Positions 47,123 to 58,955 are shown, counted from the stretch's first letter. The stretch: 64,000 nt of DNA from Polytrichum commune (GCA_950295325.1 OX485803.1:77763554-77827553), one strand, 5' to 3'. The notes: generated by a model from the sequence alone, not told the origin. Program-made: numbers and translations.

Positions 47123-49001
47123 ATGGCAACCCAAACACGGAAGAGGATCACGGACAAGCCGCTAGCCCTCCGCAAGGTGTACGTGGTCACACCCACTAGT
47201 CGAGAGGAGAGCAATAAGTTGGAGGCAGACTTGAGGCGCATGGGCTGCCTCGGATTATGGGAAAAATCTTGGAGAGTACGCTGCGAGGAGATGGTTAGGG
47301 AATTAGTCACTGGGGAGGTGGACCACGTTTACGCTTCCACCATCCGGGGCCGACCGGATAGGTGGAATGCGGAATTGTGGAATCGGGTTTACAGGTTCCA
47401 GCAGGGAGGGGAAGGTATGGCCACTAAGAGAGATGATTGTACCAAGGACAAATTCTCCCAGAGGTTGGATCCCAAGTATGGTTACTTTGTGAAGGATTGT
47501 AAAGACGAGAGAGAAATGAGGATGTTAGCTTTTCTAGTGCCTATCTTTAGCCCAGAGAAGCCCTATAACATCACTCTTACCATTGCCACCACCTTACTTC
47601 TTGCATATTCCGAGAAGAAGGTGGTGGATTGGGGAAGCATCATTGAAGAGTTAGTGCACAAGTTGGCAATTAACACTAAGCGCAGCCAACCTTCCTACAT
47701 TGGGTTTTTCCTCTTCCACCTTTACGTACACGAAAACCTACTCACGGACGAAGAGGAAACCCAATGCACATCGCATCAGTTCATGCGGGAACTTCAGACT
47801 ACCGACTCGGAGCCGAAGATGGGCCATGAGGGTTCGAAGGAGGAAGATGTGGTGGAGTTGAGCAACGAAGAGCGGCCCGTGACCAAGAAGCGGAATCTAA
47901 TGTTGGGGAATCGTGCGACGCGGACCAGGTCCGCCACCAAGCCGGTAGGAGGTGTAACCTTCACCTTCCCCTTGGAGGACAATCCGGTGGACTCTATTAT
48001 TCGCGACTTGGAGGGAATACGGTCCCGGATTGCGGAATATGAGTTGCAAATGCAACAAGTAGAGGAATTGGTGGGCAACCCTCCGCGGGAGCGTTTGGTT
48101 GCCGCAATACAGGAGGCCATCCAAGATCTGCGCCGGATGCGGGAGCTGGAGCGTAAGGTGGACCACCTTATGGCGGAAAAGGGGAAGACCGCGGAACGAG
48201 TACGGAAGTTGGAGGCAAAGCGAGAGAAGCTCCTTAAGCAGGCAAAGGATACCACCCTCACGGTACAAAATGTGAGTGATATGGTGGAAATCCCGGGGAA
48301 TGTGTGGTGGAAAGCCAAGATGTTCGACGCCGAATTGAAGAATGCGGGCCACGTTTCCGGGTCGAAGATGGTTACCTTCATCATGGATCAATGGAGTAAG
48401 ATGGACGCATCTTTGAAAGCAATGAAAGCCCTCATTGCTAGCTGCACGGAGTTGTTTCCCGTCGTAGTTGAATCATCAGAGGAAAGGGAGTCCTCATCGG
48501 GTTACTCCGACTTGACCCCTCATGATATGGTGGAAATTCAGGGTGCCGCGGTAAGAGGTGGAAACCAACATGCGGAAGAGGTGGACCAGGTAGAGGACAT
48601 CACGGCGATCACGGCCCTGCTGGTTCCACCATTGAGGTGTTCATTCCTTATGCCACCCCAGTTTCCGCCGCGGTTGGAGAAGAAACCTTGGGTGATTATC
48701 ACGTGGCCGAGGTTTCAACACCGAGCCTTGCCACGGACTTCCAAGTGGTTGCCCGGGATCCGCCGCCACTTGCAATTCTTGCTCCGGGATTTCCGCCGGA
48801 CAACAACTGTCCGCACCACTGGCACCGGATGCGGCGGAACCGGTGGACCGCGTGGGAGCAATTCCCGGACCCGATGGACGCGAGGTGTCAGTGCCACCAC
48901 CATGTGCTCCATCTTTGGCAACGGACAGAGTGGACCGCCGCGAGGAGCGGAAGCACAATAAGAAGGAAGCCAAGTTGAAGAAGCGGAAGGATAAGGAGTA
49001 G
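47123..49001 (+). pseudogene. Plant-retrotransposon accessory-type protein, coiled coil, frameshifted C terminus
   Basis: ATG at 47123; a frame of 612 codons runs to 48961. Residues 1-130 are basic and mixed. Residues about 130-230 (YGYFVKDCKDEREMRML, FLVPIFSPEKPYN, KKVVDWGSIIEELVHK, FFLFHLYVHENLLT) resemble by pattern the putative plant transposon proteins found in Ty3 elements. Residues about 290-400 form a long charged coiled coil. After about codon 495 the composition becomes Arg/Trp/Pro-rich. Two neighbouring frames then look more protein-like: 48622-48800 (VFIPYATPVSAAVGEETLG) and a third ending KKEAKLKKRKDKE at TAG 48999-49001. Two frameshifts therefore probably hide the real C terminus. 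Function unknown. Confidence 0.55.
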
Positions 49002-49068
49002 ATTTTAGTTAGGATTCCATTTCTGGATTGTTTGGGCAAGTAGTTAGGTGGCCCCGGGTTGTGCGCCT

Positions 49069-50853
49069 TGTGAGGCCAAACCCACCACCCTTAAGCGTCC
49101 TAATCCGGGTGATGGTCTTGAGAATCACATGTAGTGTATGTAGCATGAAAATCTATTTCTTCACATCCTTAAGCATTCATGTCATTGTGAATCACTTTGT
49201 TTATTAGAAGTAGCCTCTTGGCTCGTGGTCGCGTTGGCTTTTTTTAGGGTCCAACCGGCGGCCTTGGCAACACAAGTTCTCAAGGATATTCCCTTTTGGC
49301 CTTTGATCACCCTTTCCTGCACATTGCCCTTGCTAAATATTCCCCTTTATCCATTTTTTATAAGTGATCGATTTTTACCAAAAAGGATGTAAGTGTTGAA
49401 AAAACATTTCCTCAATGGTTAATCATTATTACAATTGCCTTTAAGGCCACACGTGATTCTAATTAGACTAATGCCTTAACTACTTGACTTGCACTACCAA
49501 ATCTAAACACCTAATGTAATAGTTTCTAAAAATACTAATGTATGGTTAATTAGAACCAGCCTTGACTAGTTTCTCGAGTTCACACAATGTGGTTAGGCTC
49601 CCCTAATAACCAGCTTAATGCCTTCACATCAGTCCCTCTTCGGGCAGCCTCAAGGCTTAGCCTTCCCGGACCCCCAGTCCAGCAGCTTCAGGCTTAGCCT
49701 TGTCGAAGTCAAAGTCCAGCAGCTTCAAGGCTGAGCCTTATCGAACCCCCAGCCCAACAGCTTCAGGTTAGCCTTACCGAACCCACAGTCCAGCAGCCTC
49801 GAGGCTTAACCTTCCCGGACCCCCAGTCCAGCAGCTTCAAGGCTTAGCCTTACCGAACCCACAGTCCAGCAGCCTCGAGGCTTAACCTTCCCGGACCCCC
49901 AGTCCAGCAGCTTCAAGGCTTAGCCTTACCGAACCCACAGTCCAGCAGCCTCGAGGCTTAACCTTCCCGGACCCCCAGTCCAGCAGCTTCAAGGCTGAAC
50001 CTTATCGAATCCACAGTCTAGCAGCTTCAGGCTTAGCCTTGTCGAAGTCACAGTCCAGCAGCCTCAAGGCTTAGCCTTAACTCAATCAAGCCAAACTAAA
50101 TTCACTCTAAGCACCTAATCACCTAATCACCTAATTGCTCAAAGGTCCACATGCGAGCCTTTTTAGTTATACACTTAGATGTAGCCCCCTCAAGATGTTT
50201 AGTCGGACAATTGATAATTCTTTTCTTCTTCGACTTATAAGCTAACTAATTACCTAATATCATCAACTAATCCACACACGTGGCCACAAGCTCTAAGAGC
50301 TCACCTCTCTTGAGATGACTTAAGAGGGAGATCTTAACTAATTAACTCCACTAAAACTACTAACCTACACACTTGGCCCAAACTCTTTAAGAGCTTGCTC
50401 CCTTGAGAGCGCTTGATGGAGAGAGTGGAAAATGAGAGAGAAAACACCTTAAGTAGCAAAGAGGGAGAGAGAGGGAGAGGGAGAGAAAGGTGAGGATAGG
50501 GTGAGAGGATTAGTACCTCCAATCACAATCCCTTAACCTTCACCTTCAAAGTAGGGACTAATCCCCTTCCACCAAGCTTCCTTCTTCCTAAACTACCAAG
50601 GTGGATCCAAAAGTGGGCATTTAACCCGCGGAGCTCACTTTGCTTCACCTTACTCCCTACTCACATTATCAAGGCATACTCTTATTGAATTCATCCTTGA
50701 AATAATCACACAACACATTCTAAAGCCTAAACTTAAATCCATACCACACTTCACTATTTTTATGTTTTGTGAATAATCATAACACATCAAAGTCAAACTA
50801 AAATTGGTTTCGAAGAGTTAATCACCACATGTGGGCACCATTTTGGGCTCACA
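49069..50853 (-). mobile_element. Solo LTR, same family as 663-2412, inverted and nested (copy 3)
   Basis: Plus-strand ends TGTGAGGCCAAACCC and TTTTGGGCTCACA, 1,785 bp, TSD CGCCT at 49064-49068 and 50854-50858. It is the reverse orientation of copies 1 and 2. It lies 67 bp downstream of the stop of the 47123 ORF. Confidence 0.94.
49650..50080. repeat. 38-bp minisatellite inside solo LTR copy 3
   Basis: About eleven units of 'cagtccagcagcttcaagg...' alternating between a 'cccggacccc' and a 'taccgaaccca' ending, which makes a 76-bp higher-order dimer. The site corresponds to the different minisatellites of the other two solo LTRs. Confidence 0.88.
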
Positions 50854-50858
50854 CGCCT

Positions 50859-52477
50859 CGTCATTTTCTTTGTTGGAGTTTTGACCTCTCCATGAGGTGG
50901 ATTGTCAGGACTGCCACGTGGCCCGCGATTTCCAGCATGGAAACCATGGCATGTGGATGTTAGTTTGGTTTTTAAAGGGAGAACACTTCGGTGTTTCTCT
51001 CATCATTTTGCAATGCAAACGTTTTTTTGTTCAATTTAGACCTTATGCTTTACTCCACCTTCGGTTGGAGTTGAGTCTTAAGTCCATGTGTAATGCAAGT
51101 GGTCCTTCCTTCCTCTACTTGAGATTTCCGAGTTTTCCGCCATTCCCTATCATTCTGTAAGTTGGTTAGGTTAGTCTTCCGTGATAGGACAGGGGGACGG
51201 TAACACCCCGAAGTGCGTGTGGTTGAAACGCCGCTGTGTGAGCAGGTGATGGGCGGAGGAATCTTAAGCGCGGAAAGGAAGAAAGGATTGGCCGAGCAAG
51301 GGGAAAGAACCCCACCGTGGGGTTGTTGGACAAGAGAAGTTCCACACACACGGTAGGTTCTTTCCCACTTACTCCGTCCAACTAGGGACTGACAATGAGT
51401 AGCAGTGGATAAACCTGTCCAATAGTAGGGGGAGAGTTCTGGTTTACGCCTTCCGTTTGCCGTGACCTGGAGGTGGATCACACCGATCAGCAGTAACGGA
51501 TTGGTCTAGAACACTCATGCACCTGTCGCGACTGGCGCTTGGTTTCCACCGCGGATGATAGGCGTGGTAGCCCCATCCCTATGTTAGCCCCGCCATCACG
51601 GAAATCAACAGACCTTAGGTCCTCTTTTGTGTGACCTGTGGAACAGCACAAGCTACCCATTGTGAGGATAGGAGCGAAGATGTTGTGTTTCCACCTTTCT
51701 CGAGGGAGGATTCGGTTTCCGCGTGTGGTATAGTGGAAACTGTGCCATCACGGAAACCGGGTCAAGCTGGTTTTGTAGACCCAAAACTTCCTCCACCTTT
51801 CCCCCCGTCAAAGGGGGTGGCATGTGTCGGATACTTGAGTGGGACACCTTCTCGAGGGAGGGCTGCCCCCATCCTAACACTAGTCTAAGGGAGTAGTAGT
51901 TAGAAGGAGGAAGTGGAGATAGGGAGATAACCCTAAAAAATCAACCCAAAGGGTGAAATCCTGATGAACAACACCAAGTCTCTCTGAGCATTCTAGCCTA
52001 AAACACTAGAATTATTGTCCTTGGGACACGGTCGAAAATCTAGCGGATAGTGGAAATACAGGTCAGATCCGCTACTTCTATCGCGGAAACCTTATCCCGG
52101 AAGTCATGATCCGTAATAAGGAATCTTAGAATGGGGTGTATATAGTTGTTATATTATGGATTCGGGACGCTGAGTCCATTGTGGTTACTACTCTAAGGTG
52201 GGAGCTTGTCCATATTTTGTGTTGTGTTCCCTACCTCGGTCCACTACCGGAAAGGCGGAAATATCCGTGCCATACTTTTCGTAATATCCTGGATTTCTTA
52301 ATCCGATTTGTGTTGTCTTAGTTTCTTGTGTTTCTTGTGTGTGTGTTAGTGAAAGATTTCCTTCCTCTGTGTTGTGAACGACCGCAGGTTCTTCGTGGGA
52401 ACGAACTTGGCGCGGATGTGACGTTTTACGCGTTTATCAGGTTAATTTAATGAATACGTCACCACCGTGCTACGACA
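50859..52477 (+). other. Non-coding right part of the 46868-52477 element
   Basis: Continuation after the nested solo LTR. Short open frames (for example 51050-51481 minus) have no recognised domain. GC-richer than the flanks. Confidence 0.55.
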
Positions 52478-52482
52478 CTGAG

Positions 52483-53606
52483 AGTTGGGGTTGGATTCCG
52501 ATTAGACTAGGATTGAATTCCAAATAGGTTAGAAACAATAGTGTCATGACACACGTCCCAATTTTGAGTGCTAAAGTGAGGAGGGGTGAGGAGGTAATTG
52601 TACCCTCAAGGCTCTCTTAAGGTTTATGTTTTAGAGGAGTTTTTTTCATCCTTACTTCTACCTTATACCCCCCCCCCATTGTTCACATGCATTCATCCAT
52701 GACTTAGTATATTATCACATATGTCATCTCTTATGTCTTTGTCAAGGAGAAGTGATTTAAGAGCATATATACCAAAAGTGCATAAATTTTTTATCTCTTG
52801 TACAAAAGTGAGGCCATGTATGTAGGATTATCAAAATTCATGTATATATACATGATACTAGTAAGTGGTTCATCATTTTATTGGGTTTGGAGTTTAGGGT
52901 TTAGGTTTGGCCCAACCAAGAGAAAGAAGAGTTTCTTGGTCCATATTTGCAATATATGCCGCAACTATTTGAAAATGCGACGCGGTTTGAGAATTTGATT
53001 CGTAATATTTTGCAATACATGATGCAAATACACATTCATTGAGCGCTATTAACTTTTAAATGCCTAGGTGAACACAAAGTGTTTGATTTTTGGTCAAAGG
53101 GGTCAAACCTTCAATTTCCAAATCTCTATTGGAGACACTCTTTTCACAAGATGTTTAAGTTAGGTTACGATGCATTTCTGGATCATTGGGATTGAGAAAA
53201 AAACCTAATTTGTAGATTCTACATCATTGAGAAAATTGAATTTGAGTGCCCAAAATACAAACCAAATTCTAGAGATGCTTCAATCATGTGCCTCTTGGAA
53301 CCCTTCCTTTGCAACTACTCACCTACTAGTTGATAAATATTATATAAACCACAAAAGAACATTTAGTAGATGAAATTTTATGCTTATAGTATATTATTTT
53401 CAATATTATCTATTTTACATGCAAAAAACCATAACCAAATGAAATACCGTCCAATCATGTTGAAATTTTGGTTTTAACTTCAATATACACTTGTCCCATT
53501 ATGGAGGATTTTACTTTACAATTCACACTCCTTCAAGTAAACAAAAAATATTTTTATGAAGTGCGCTGACTTTTTGGAAATAGGCTCATGCATTTAGGGG
53601 TTGAAC
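52483..53606. other. AT-rich spacer without a gene
   Basis: Only short frames and homopolymer runs (C-run near 52669-52678). No repeat or gene recognised. Confidence 0.55.
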
Positions 53607-53914
53607 TTAGGCCCTTGCCACATTAGGGGCATGGTTTAGGGGGTCACATGCTAGGTTTAGGGCCTAGCCTCGCTAGGCTAGGGAGGCTTCCGGTCGCTGC
53701 CGCTGACAGACTGGCGGTCGGGAGGGTGCAGGGCCGGGAAACTTCTCGGAAGCCAGGTTTTAGGAGCCTGCAGGTCACAAAGGCCAGAGAGCTCATAATA
53801 GAGCCCGGGTTCCAGTAGAAGTCTTTTCCATTCAGTCTGCTGCTGCTCTCAGCTGATCCTTCCCAGCTCCTCATTATCAGCTGCATCCAGCCTCAGAGAG
53901 CAGAGTTTTTGAAG

Positions 53915-55322
53915 ATGGATCCCGACGTGCACGAGCTGATAATTTTGCTCCTCTTTCAATTTTCATTGTTCATTTCTTTGGAGTGTATGTCTAGAGATGA
54001 GGAGGTCATTCTCACGTGGTAGTGGCAACAAATGTATTGCATGACATTAACACAAGCTGCAATGAATCTCGTTCGCGGGAGACGGCCACGGAAGTTGTGG
54101 GCACACGAAAGAGGTTTGCATACACCTGGTTTCTTCGATCAAAATCTCTTGGGCTCATTTAATGCAAGGGAATTCAAAGGTCGCATGCGTATGAACGTCT
54201 CTACATTTGAATATTTATGCAGCACTCTCGCACCCGATTTGCATAGAGAAGATACGCGCTTGCGGCTAGCCATTCCAGTCCAAGTGAAGGTTGCGGTTTC
54301 GATTTTAAGATTGGCCTCAGGTAATTCCATGCAATGCATTGCGGATTTGTACCGGATTGGGCTCTCATCTAGTCAGTTGGTTGTCTTTCAATTTTGTTCT
54401 GCCGTAAAAAACTCATTTGTTAAGGAAATTTATCAAATGGCCTACACCTGCCATTATGGAGAGATATACACAGGAGTTTCAAGAGCTGCACCAGATTCCC
54501 TACGTCGTTGGGGCGGTCGATGGCTCCCACATACCCATCGTGGCTCCAAGGCTGCACGTTGCCGATTACTACAACCGCAAGGGTTTCCATTCAGTCCTGC
54601 TGCAGGGCGTAGTGTGCAGCAAATGTTTGTTCTGGGATTTTGACATAGGATGGGCAGGCTCGATGCACGATGCCAACCTTTGGGGGCGGACGGATATTGG
54701 ACAATATTGCGAGGCAGGCAAGCTATTCCTGTACGCATTTGTTGGTGATGTAGCATACTCATGACGACCATGGATGCTCGCTCCGTTCAAAGGCAACAAA
54801 GATGGGTTGTCGCGGGAGGAGTACCATTGGAACTATGTCCAAAGCTCTACACGCATGTGCATTGAGAGAGCATTTGGAATGCTTAAAGAAAGATGGCGAA
54901 TCCTCATGAAGAGATTGGATGTGCACTTGAAGAATATGCCTGATTTGGTTTCAACATGTTTGGTCCTGCATAACATGTGCATAATTTTTGGAGACTATTT
55001 TTGGAAAGAAGAGTGGATGCGGGAGGCAACCAATGAAGTGCGGAATGGGCTAGCAACCGCTAAAGTTCCTGGTACATCCATGCATAAACGACAAGTTGTT
55101 GCCAACTTGGTTTTGCACAGCTTAGCAGGCATAGACGACAACTCCCACGAAACATTGGAGAGCATGAAGCAAGAGGCGGCAAAAGAATTCGAGATCACAA
55201 TGGGCACAGGCGGCAAGACATTTAAAGAGCTATCCGCAAAAAGAAATGGCGTTGCAAGAAGTCTTTGGATGACAAAGACAAAAGCGTGTATTGCTCAAAC
55301 ATTCGTGTCCGACATTGATTGA
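53915..55322 (+). pseudogene. PIF/Harbinger (HARBI1-type, DDE_Tnp_4) transposase, broken
   Basis: ATG at 53915. The frame meets TAG at 54019-54021, runs on to about 54437, where a one-base deletion shifts it, and meets TGA at 54762-54764 before ending at 55322. The N-terminal part (MRMNVSTFEYLCSTL, then VSILRLASGNSMQCIADLY) is the helix-turn-helix region. First catalytic Asp: VVGAVDGSHIPI (near 54510). Second: VGDVAYS (near 54745). Catalytic Glu: RMCIERAFGMLKERWRIL (near 54860). All three DDE positions are therefore preserved despite the breaks. The C terminus (from about 55020) is charged and poorly conserved. This family cuts and pastes at TWA targets, in agreement with the TTA duplication. 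Confidence 0.9.
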
Positions 55323-55345
55323 AAACAAATCTACTTATAGTTTTT

Positions 55346-57013
55346 CTACCAATGCCTGGATTGTTTGTTGCATACTAATGAATAAGACATCTTTCTGTTA
55401 TCACTCTCCTTCAAAGTTTCCATGAGCATCTTGCTACTCTCTCTAATCTCACCAATACAACGTTCTAAAAAAAATTCATCATTGCGTTTGACCTCCGAAG
55501 ATTTTGATGTGCTCTCATCGCTTTTGCGGTCCAGGGGGGGTGTTCGAAGTGTTTGTGCTCTTCGGGTCATCCGGGTTCGTCGCACTCGCATGCGCATGTG
55601 AAACAACATGTGCCTTGTCCAATATGAACTCGTCCACTAGTTGGTACCAACGGCACTTCTTTGACTGGTCCGATCCCGACCTCAGATTCATGGACTTGTC
55701 TTCTTTGTAGTCGTTGTAGATGGTACTCCATTTCTTCTTACAAGCCTCGCTATCCTTCGTGAAATCTGGACAAAGGGAGAGAAGCTTTGTGTGCAATCGT
55801 GACCAGTTGTCTACACCTGCACATCGTTACAACGCGCACATCAAAATCAATTTGGAAGAGTATATGTCGCACGCGATTTGACCAAAAAGAAATGAACCCA
55901 AAACATTGAATGACTAATGCACAAATTATTATTATTGAAAAGACATTGAAACAGGAGGCCAATCATCGTGATGTCGATAGCAAAAAAAAAACAAAAAAAA
56001 CAGAGTCTGCAGAAAAGAGTTGCAGAAATCTGCTGGCAGCAGACTGCATACTGCACCAGTGGCCGACTACACCAAAAAAATTTGAGACCATAAGTGTTTC
56101 AGGACACAACTGCTGACTGCAGACTGCAGACTGCAGCAATGGCCGACTACAGGAAATTTTTTGAGAACAGACTGGTTTCAGGGCACGAGTGCGGACTGCA
56201 GACTGCAGTAGTGGCCTCAGCAGAAAAAAAATTTCGAGAACCTCCTGGATTCCTAAACCAGCAGTTGTTTGCAGACTGCAGACAGGTGAACTGCAGCCGA
56301 GTCTGAGCTGGAACCCGACAGCAGCAGGCTGCTTTCGGTAGAATCTGCAGTTATATTGGACTTGAAGCAGGTTGCAAGAGGATGGCCAAAAAAACTAGGC
56401 AAGAAATGAAAACATGAACCTAGTCATACACAAACAATCAAAAAAGGAAAAAAGGAAAAAAGAGCAAAAAAAGAAGGAAAAACTAAACCAACAATAACCA
56501 AAAAAAAGATAGAGAAAACGAAAGAGTTTTACCTTGCTTTGGAGGGGCGCTGAAATGGTTTTGCATCTCTCCCCGTAATGAAATTAGTTGAATCACCCAA
56601 TGGTCCTTCCAAAGGTTGGCATTCTTGGAGACATCCACATCGTCTTTGGCGTCGTCCAATTCGATAACTTCCGATTTTTTGCGAGGAACTCTCCGTTTGT
56701 TCTTTGGCGTAGTGTGGTCCGTGACGGATTCTTGAGCACCTCGCTTTTGGGATCCTTCTGTGAGATCGATTGTGGCATTAGGAGCGGCGTGGGCAGGTGC
56801 AGTAAACCCCAACCCTGTAATCGGAGGTACGAAGGAATGCGGATAAAAAAATGGTATTTGATTGCCTGGTCTCCCATAACCTTGATAAATTGTCGCGGGA
56901 GGAAAGGAAGGATGGTGTGCACGGAATTCACTGCCCGCAAGGAAAGGAATCCCATCCGGTGCGGCAGTCGGATTCACAGCAGGTGCGGAACGCGGAGGCC
57001 CTTGAGGTTCCAT
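55346..57013 (-). pseudogene. Myb/SANT-like (trihelix) accessory gene of the Harbinger element, two exons, frameshifted
   Basis: Exon 1 is 57013-56533: ATG at 57013 (MEPQGPPRS), Pro-rich N terminus, then a basic KNKRRVPRKK segment (possible nuclear signal) and NLWKDHWVIQLISLRGEMQ, the first part of a trihelix domain. Donor G|GTAAAAC; acceptor GTGCAG at 55817. The intron is 55817-56532, and the Gly codon is split in phase. Exon 2 (from 55816) gives NWSRLHTKLLSLCPDF and CKKKWSTIYNDYKED, the rest of the domain. A run of seven G (55534-55540) then shifts the frame. The other frame continues to a stop at 55346 with a helical tail (ERCIGEIRESSKMLME). In Harbinger elements this protein binds the TIRs and brings the transposase to the nucleus. 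A plain one-base slip or a sequencing error at the homopolymer could explain the break. Confidence 0.85.
56020..56345. repeat. CTGCAGA-rich simple repeats in the Myb-like gene intron
   Basis: Many clustered copies of 'gactgcagactgcag' and 'ctgctg' with three related blocks of about 70 bp ('ggccgactacaccaaaaaaatttgaga' and variants at about 56060, 56140 and 56213). Confidence 0.7.
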
Positions 57014-57610
57014 GGAAAGCTGCACCCCAAAACAAAAACAATTTGTGACAATTGGAAGAGTGCCTCGCATGTAGGACCAAGAAAAAGAGAGAAAGGAAAA
57101 AAAAAAAAAAAAAAAACCCCACCAAAACCCACCTGAACACACCAAAACCAAAACTGTAGAGGAAAAACCCAAACAAAAAAAATAAAATCGGAGGGGGGTA
57201 CCTTACCTTCTGCAACCTCGGAGGGAGCAGCGTGGCCGGAGTATGCAGACGGGATGCAGGCAGGTGGGGTCGCTGGGATGGGAGTTGGGATGCGATGCAG
57301 GTTGGGGAGGCAGGTCGGTGGAGCGAGCTGAGGATGGAGTGTAGGTAGGAGCGAAGGAGGAGCGGAGCGAGGAAGGAACGTCGGAGTCTGCACAGGGCGA
57401 GGACCGGGGAAACCATCCCACAGGGCCCACATTGCCCGCAAATTTGGCGACTTCCAGCCTCTTCCCCCAGGCACTCTTGGGCACTGGTCCTGCCGGCCAC
57501 GTCAGCTTCCCGCCACGTCCCTCTGCCCCTAGTGTGGTTAGCACCGGGTCTCCTCCACCAATCAACAGGCCGGGTTCGCCTTGCCTGCCCCTAATGGGGT
57601 ACGGGCCTTA

Positions 57611-58275
57611 CTTGCTAGTTCATTATGCATTCTTTGCTATGAAGTTTAATATTATGATACCTCAAAATTGGACACTTTCTGGTCCAAAAAATAGTATCAC
57701 ACACATGGGATTGCGCTCGAGTATCTAGAGGTTGTGTAATTGAGCATTTTTATAAATATATGAAGTAATACAACATGGGTTGAGTAGCTTCTACCAAACC
57801 TTATACTTCTACAGTGACATTGCCAATTGGTGTTGAATGCGGATGGTTGAGCATGCTCAGTAGAGGTCCTCCTTTGCAACTCATCTTCAGAAATTGTGTG
57901 ATGAAATTTACATGATCATAATATTACTCAGCTTATGAGTTATGTTCATGGGCCTTGCAATAGATCCGGGAATAAAACCTCCGGATGTCAAAATCCCAGG
58001 GTTTCAGTCTTTCAGACTAAATCTGAAGGGAGGCAGCTGAACACAACTCATCAATTGAGTCATGTTATGCAAAATGCTTCTCACAAGAAACAATACTATA
58101 ATGAGAAGAGAATGAGAATATGCCTATGTGTTATCATCTATTATAAATATATCTTAGTTGCCATGAAGTGCAACACAACATTCTGCAAAATCTACGGACT
58201 TGACTTTTTAGCACATTTTCAACTGCTACAAAATATTACTCCTTCTCAATACCAAATTTCCTCCCTTTGGGCAAC
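57611..58275. other. Spacer without a gene
   Basis: AT-rich; a frame 57935-58285 (116 codons) has no recognisable domain. Confidence 0.5.
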
Positions 58276-58278
58276 TAA

Positions 58279-58399
58279 GGGTTAGTTTCTATGTAGGCCG
58301 CTCACCCACCATATTTGAATGAAAATGTAGATTCAACTTGGTGGAATCTATAATTCCACTAGAATTTGGTGGGCAAGTGGCCTACATGGAAACTAACCC
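58279..58399. mobile_element. Tourist-like MITE, 121 bp
   Basis: Terminal inverted repeats GGGTTAGTTTC(T/C)ATGTAGG with further match through 'cccacca' (about 32 bp, few mismatches) and a TAA duplication at 58276-58278 and 58400-58402. A 3-bp TAA/TTA target and small size suit a Harbinger-mobilised MITE. The ends differ from those of the Harbinger element at 53610. Confidence 0.85.
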
Positions 58400-58458
58400 T
58401 AAGTGCACTTATTCTTGCATAGGGTTGTACAATTGTCCATTTTAAGCGCTTCTACACA

Positions 58459-58955
58459 CACGGGTAGATCACTTAGTGCATTTTAAAAACGACGTGCGGC
58501 ATAATATAGAGAGGATTAAAATCATTTGAAATAAAAATTATAAAGGAATTCCAAATAATGAAGGGGCCATTAAATGTAGACAATCCCATTATAAATAAGT
58601 TAGATGGACATAAAATGTGGGCCATTATTTTTTTGTAAAATTAATATAAGGGCTGAAGATAAGGATCCTAGAAGGTATGTTTAGTATGGTATGTAAATGG
58701 GTTTGGGACTCACGGGGATGGATGATAATTGGGATTTCCGTCTGTCCAAAATCACTTAAAAGGAATATAGAGTACAAAAAATTGCAGTGACTTGGACAAT
58801 ATAAGTAATGGAAGGGTGCAAACAAATGGGCCATTTTTGAAATTTAAGTAATTATGGGGAGGTTTTAATTCAACCCTTGAAGGTAAATAGCCCCAAAACA
58901 AATAACCCCCAGCCACACATGGTGCACAAAAATGCCTTAGAGTGATCTACCCGTG
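58459..58955. mobile_element. hAT-like non-autonomous TIR element, 497 bp
   Basis: Ends CACGGGTAGATCACT and AGTGATCTACCCGTG (15 bp perfect, then imperfect), 8-bp TSD TCTACACA at 58451-58458 and 58956-58963. An 8-bp duplication and ends starting with CA suit the hAT superfamily. No coding sequence. Confidence 0.83.

Larger units (their letters stand above)
46868..52477 (+). mobile_element. TG...CA element with an internal ORF, interrupted by a solo LTR; possibly a giant solo LTR
   Basis: Begins TGTCGCGGCCCGC and ends CCGTGCTACGACA, with TSD CTGAG at 46863-46867 and 52478-52482. Subtracting the nested solo LTR (49069-50853 plus one 5-bp TSD) leaves about 3.8 kb. I see no direct repeat between its two ends and no primer binding site, so it behaves like a single very long LTR. 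It could instead be an unusual non-autonomous element. It carries the ORF at 47123-49001. Confidence 0.75.
53610..57607 (+). mobile_element. PIF/Harbinger DNA transposon, 3,998 bp, with TIRs and TTA duplication
   Basis: Left end GGCCCTTGCCACATTAGGGG; right end (reverse complement) GGCCCGTACCCCATTAGGGG: imperfect TIRs of about 25 bp. The 3-bp TSD TTA is at 53607-53609 and 57608-57610, typical of PIF/Harbinger. It contains a DDE transposase on the plus strand and a convergent Myb/SANT-like gene on the minus strand, the usual two-gene set. The transposase has three lesions, so the copy is not autonomous. Confidence 0.93.

Noticed and set aside
45265-50853. The inverted pair 45265-46650 / 49069-50853 as long terminal inverted repeats of one transposon
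   Set aside because: Each has its own 5-bp target duplication (CTACC and CGCCT) and TG...CA ends, so they are two independent solo LTRs.
53644-53886. An 80-codon minus-strand frame at the left end of the Harbinger element
   Set aside because: It covers the subterminal and 5' untranslated region of the transposase gene; no domain and no splice partner.
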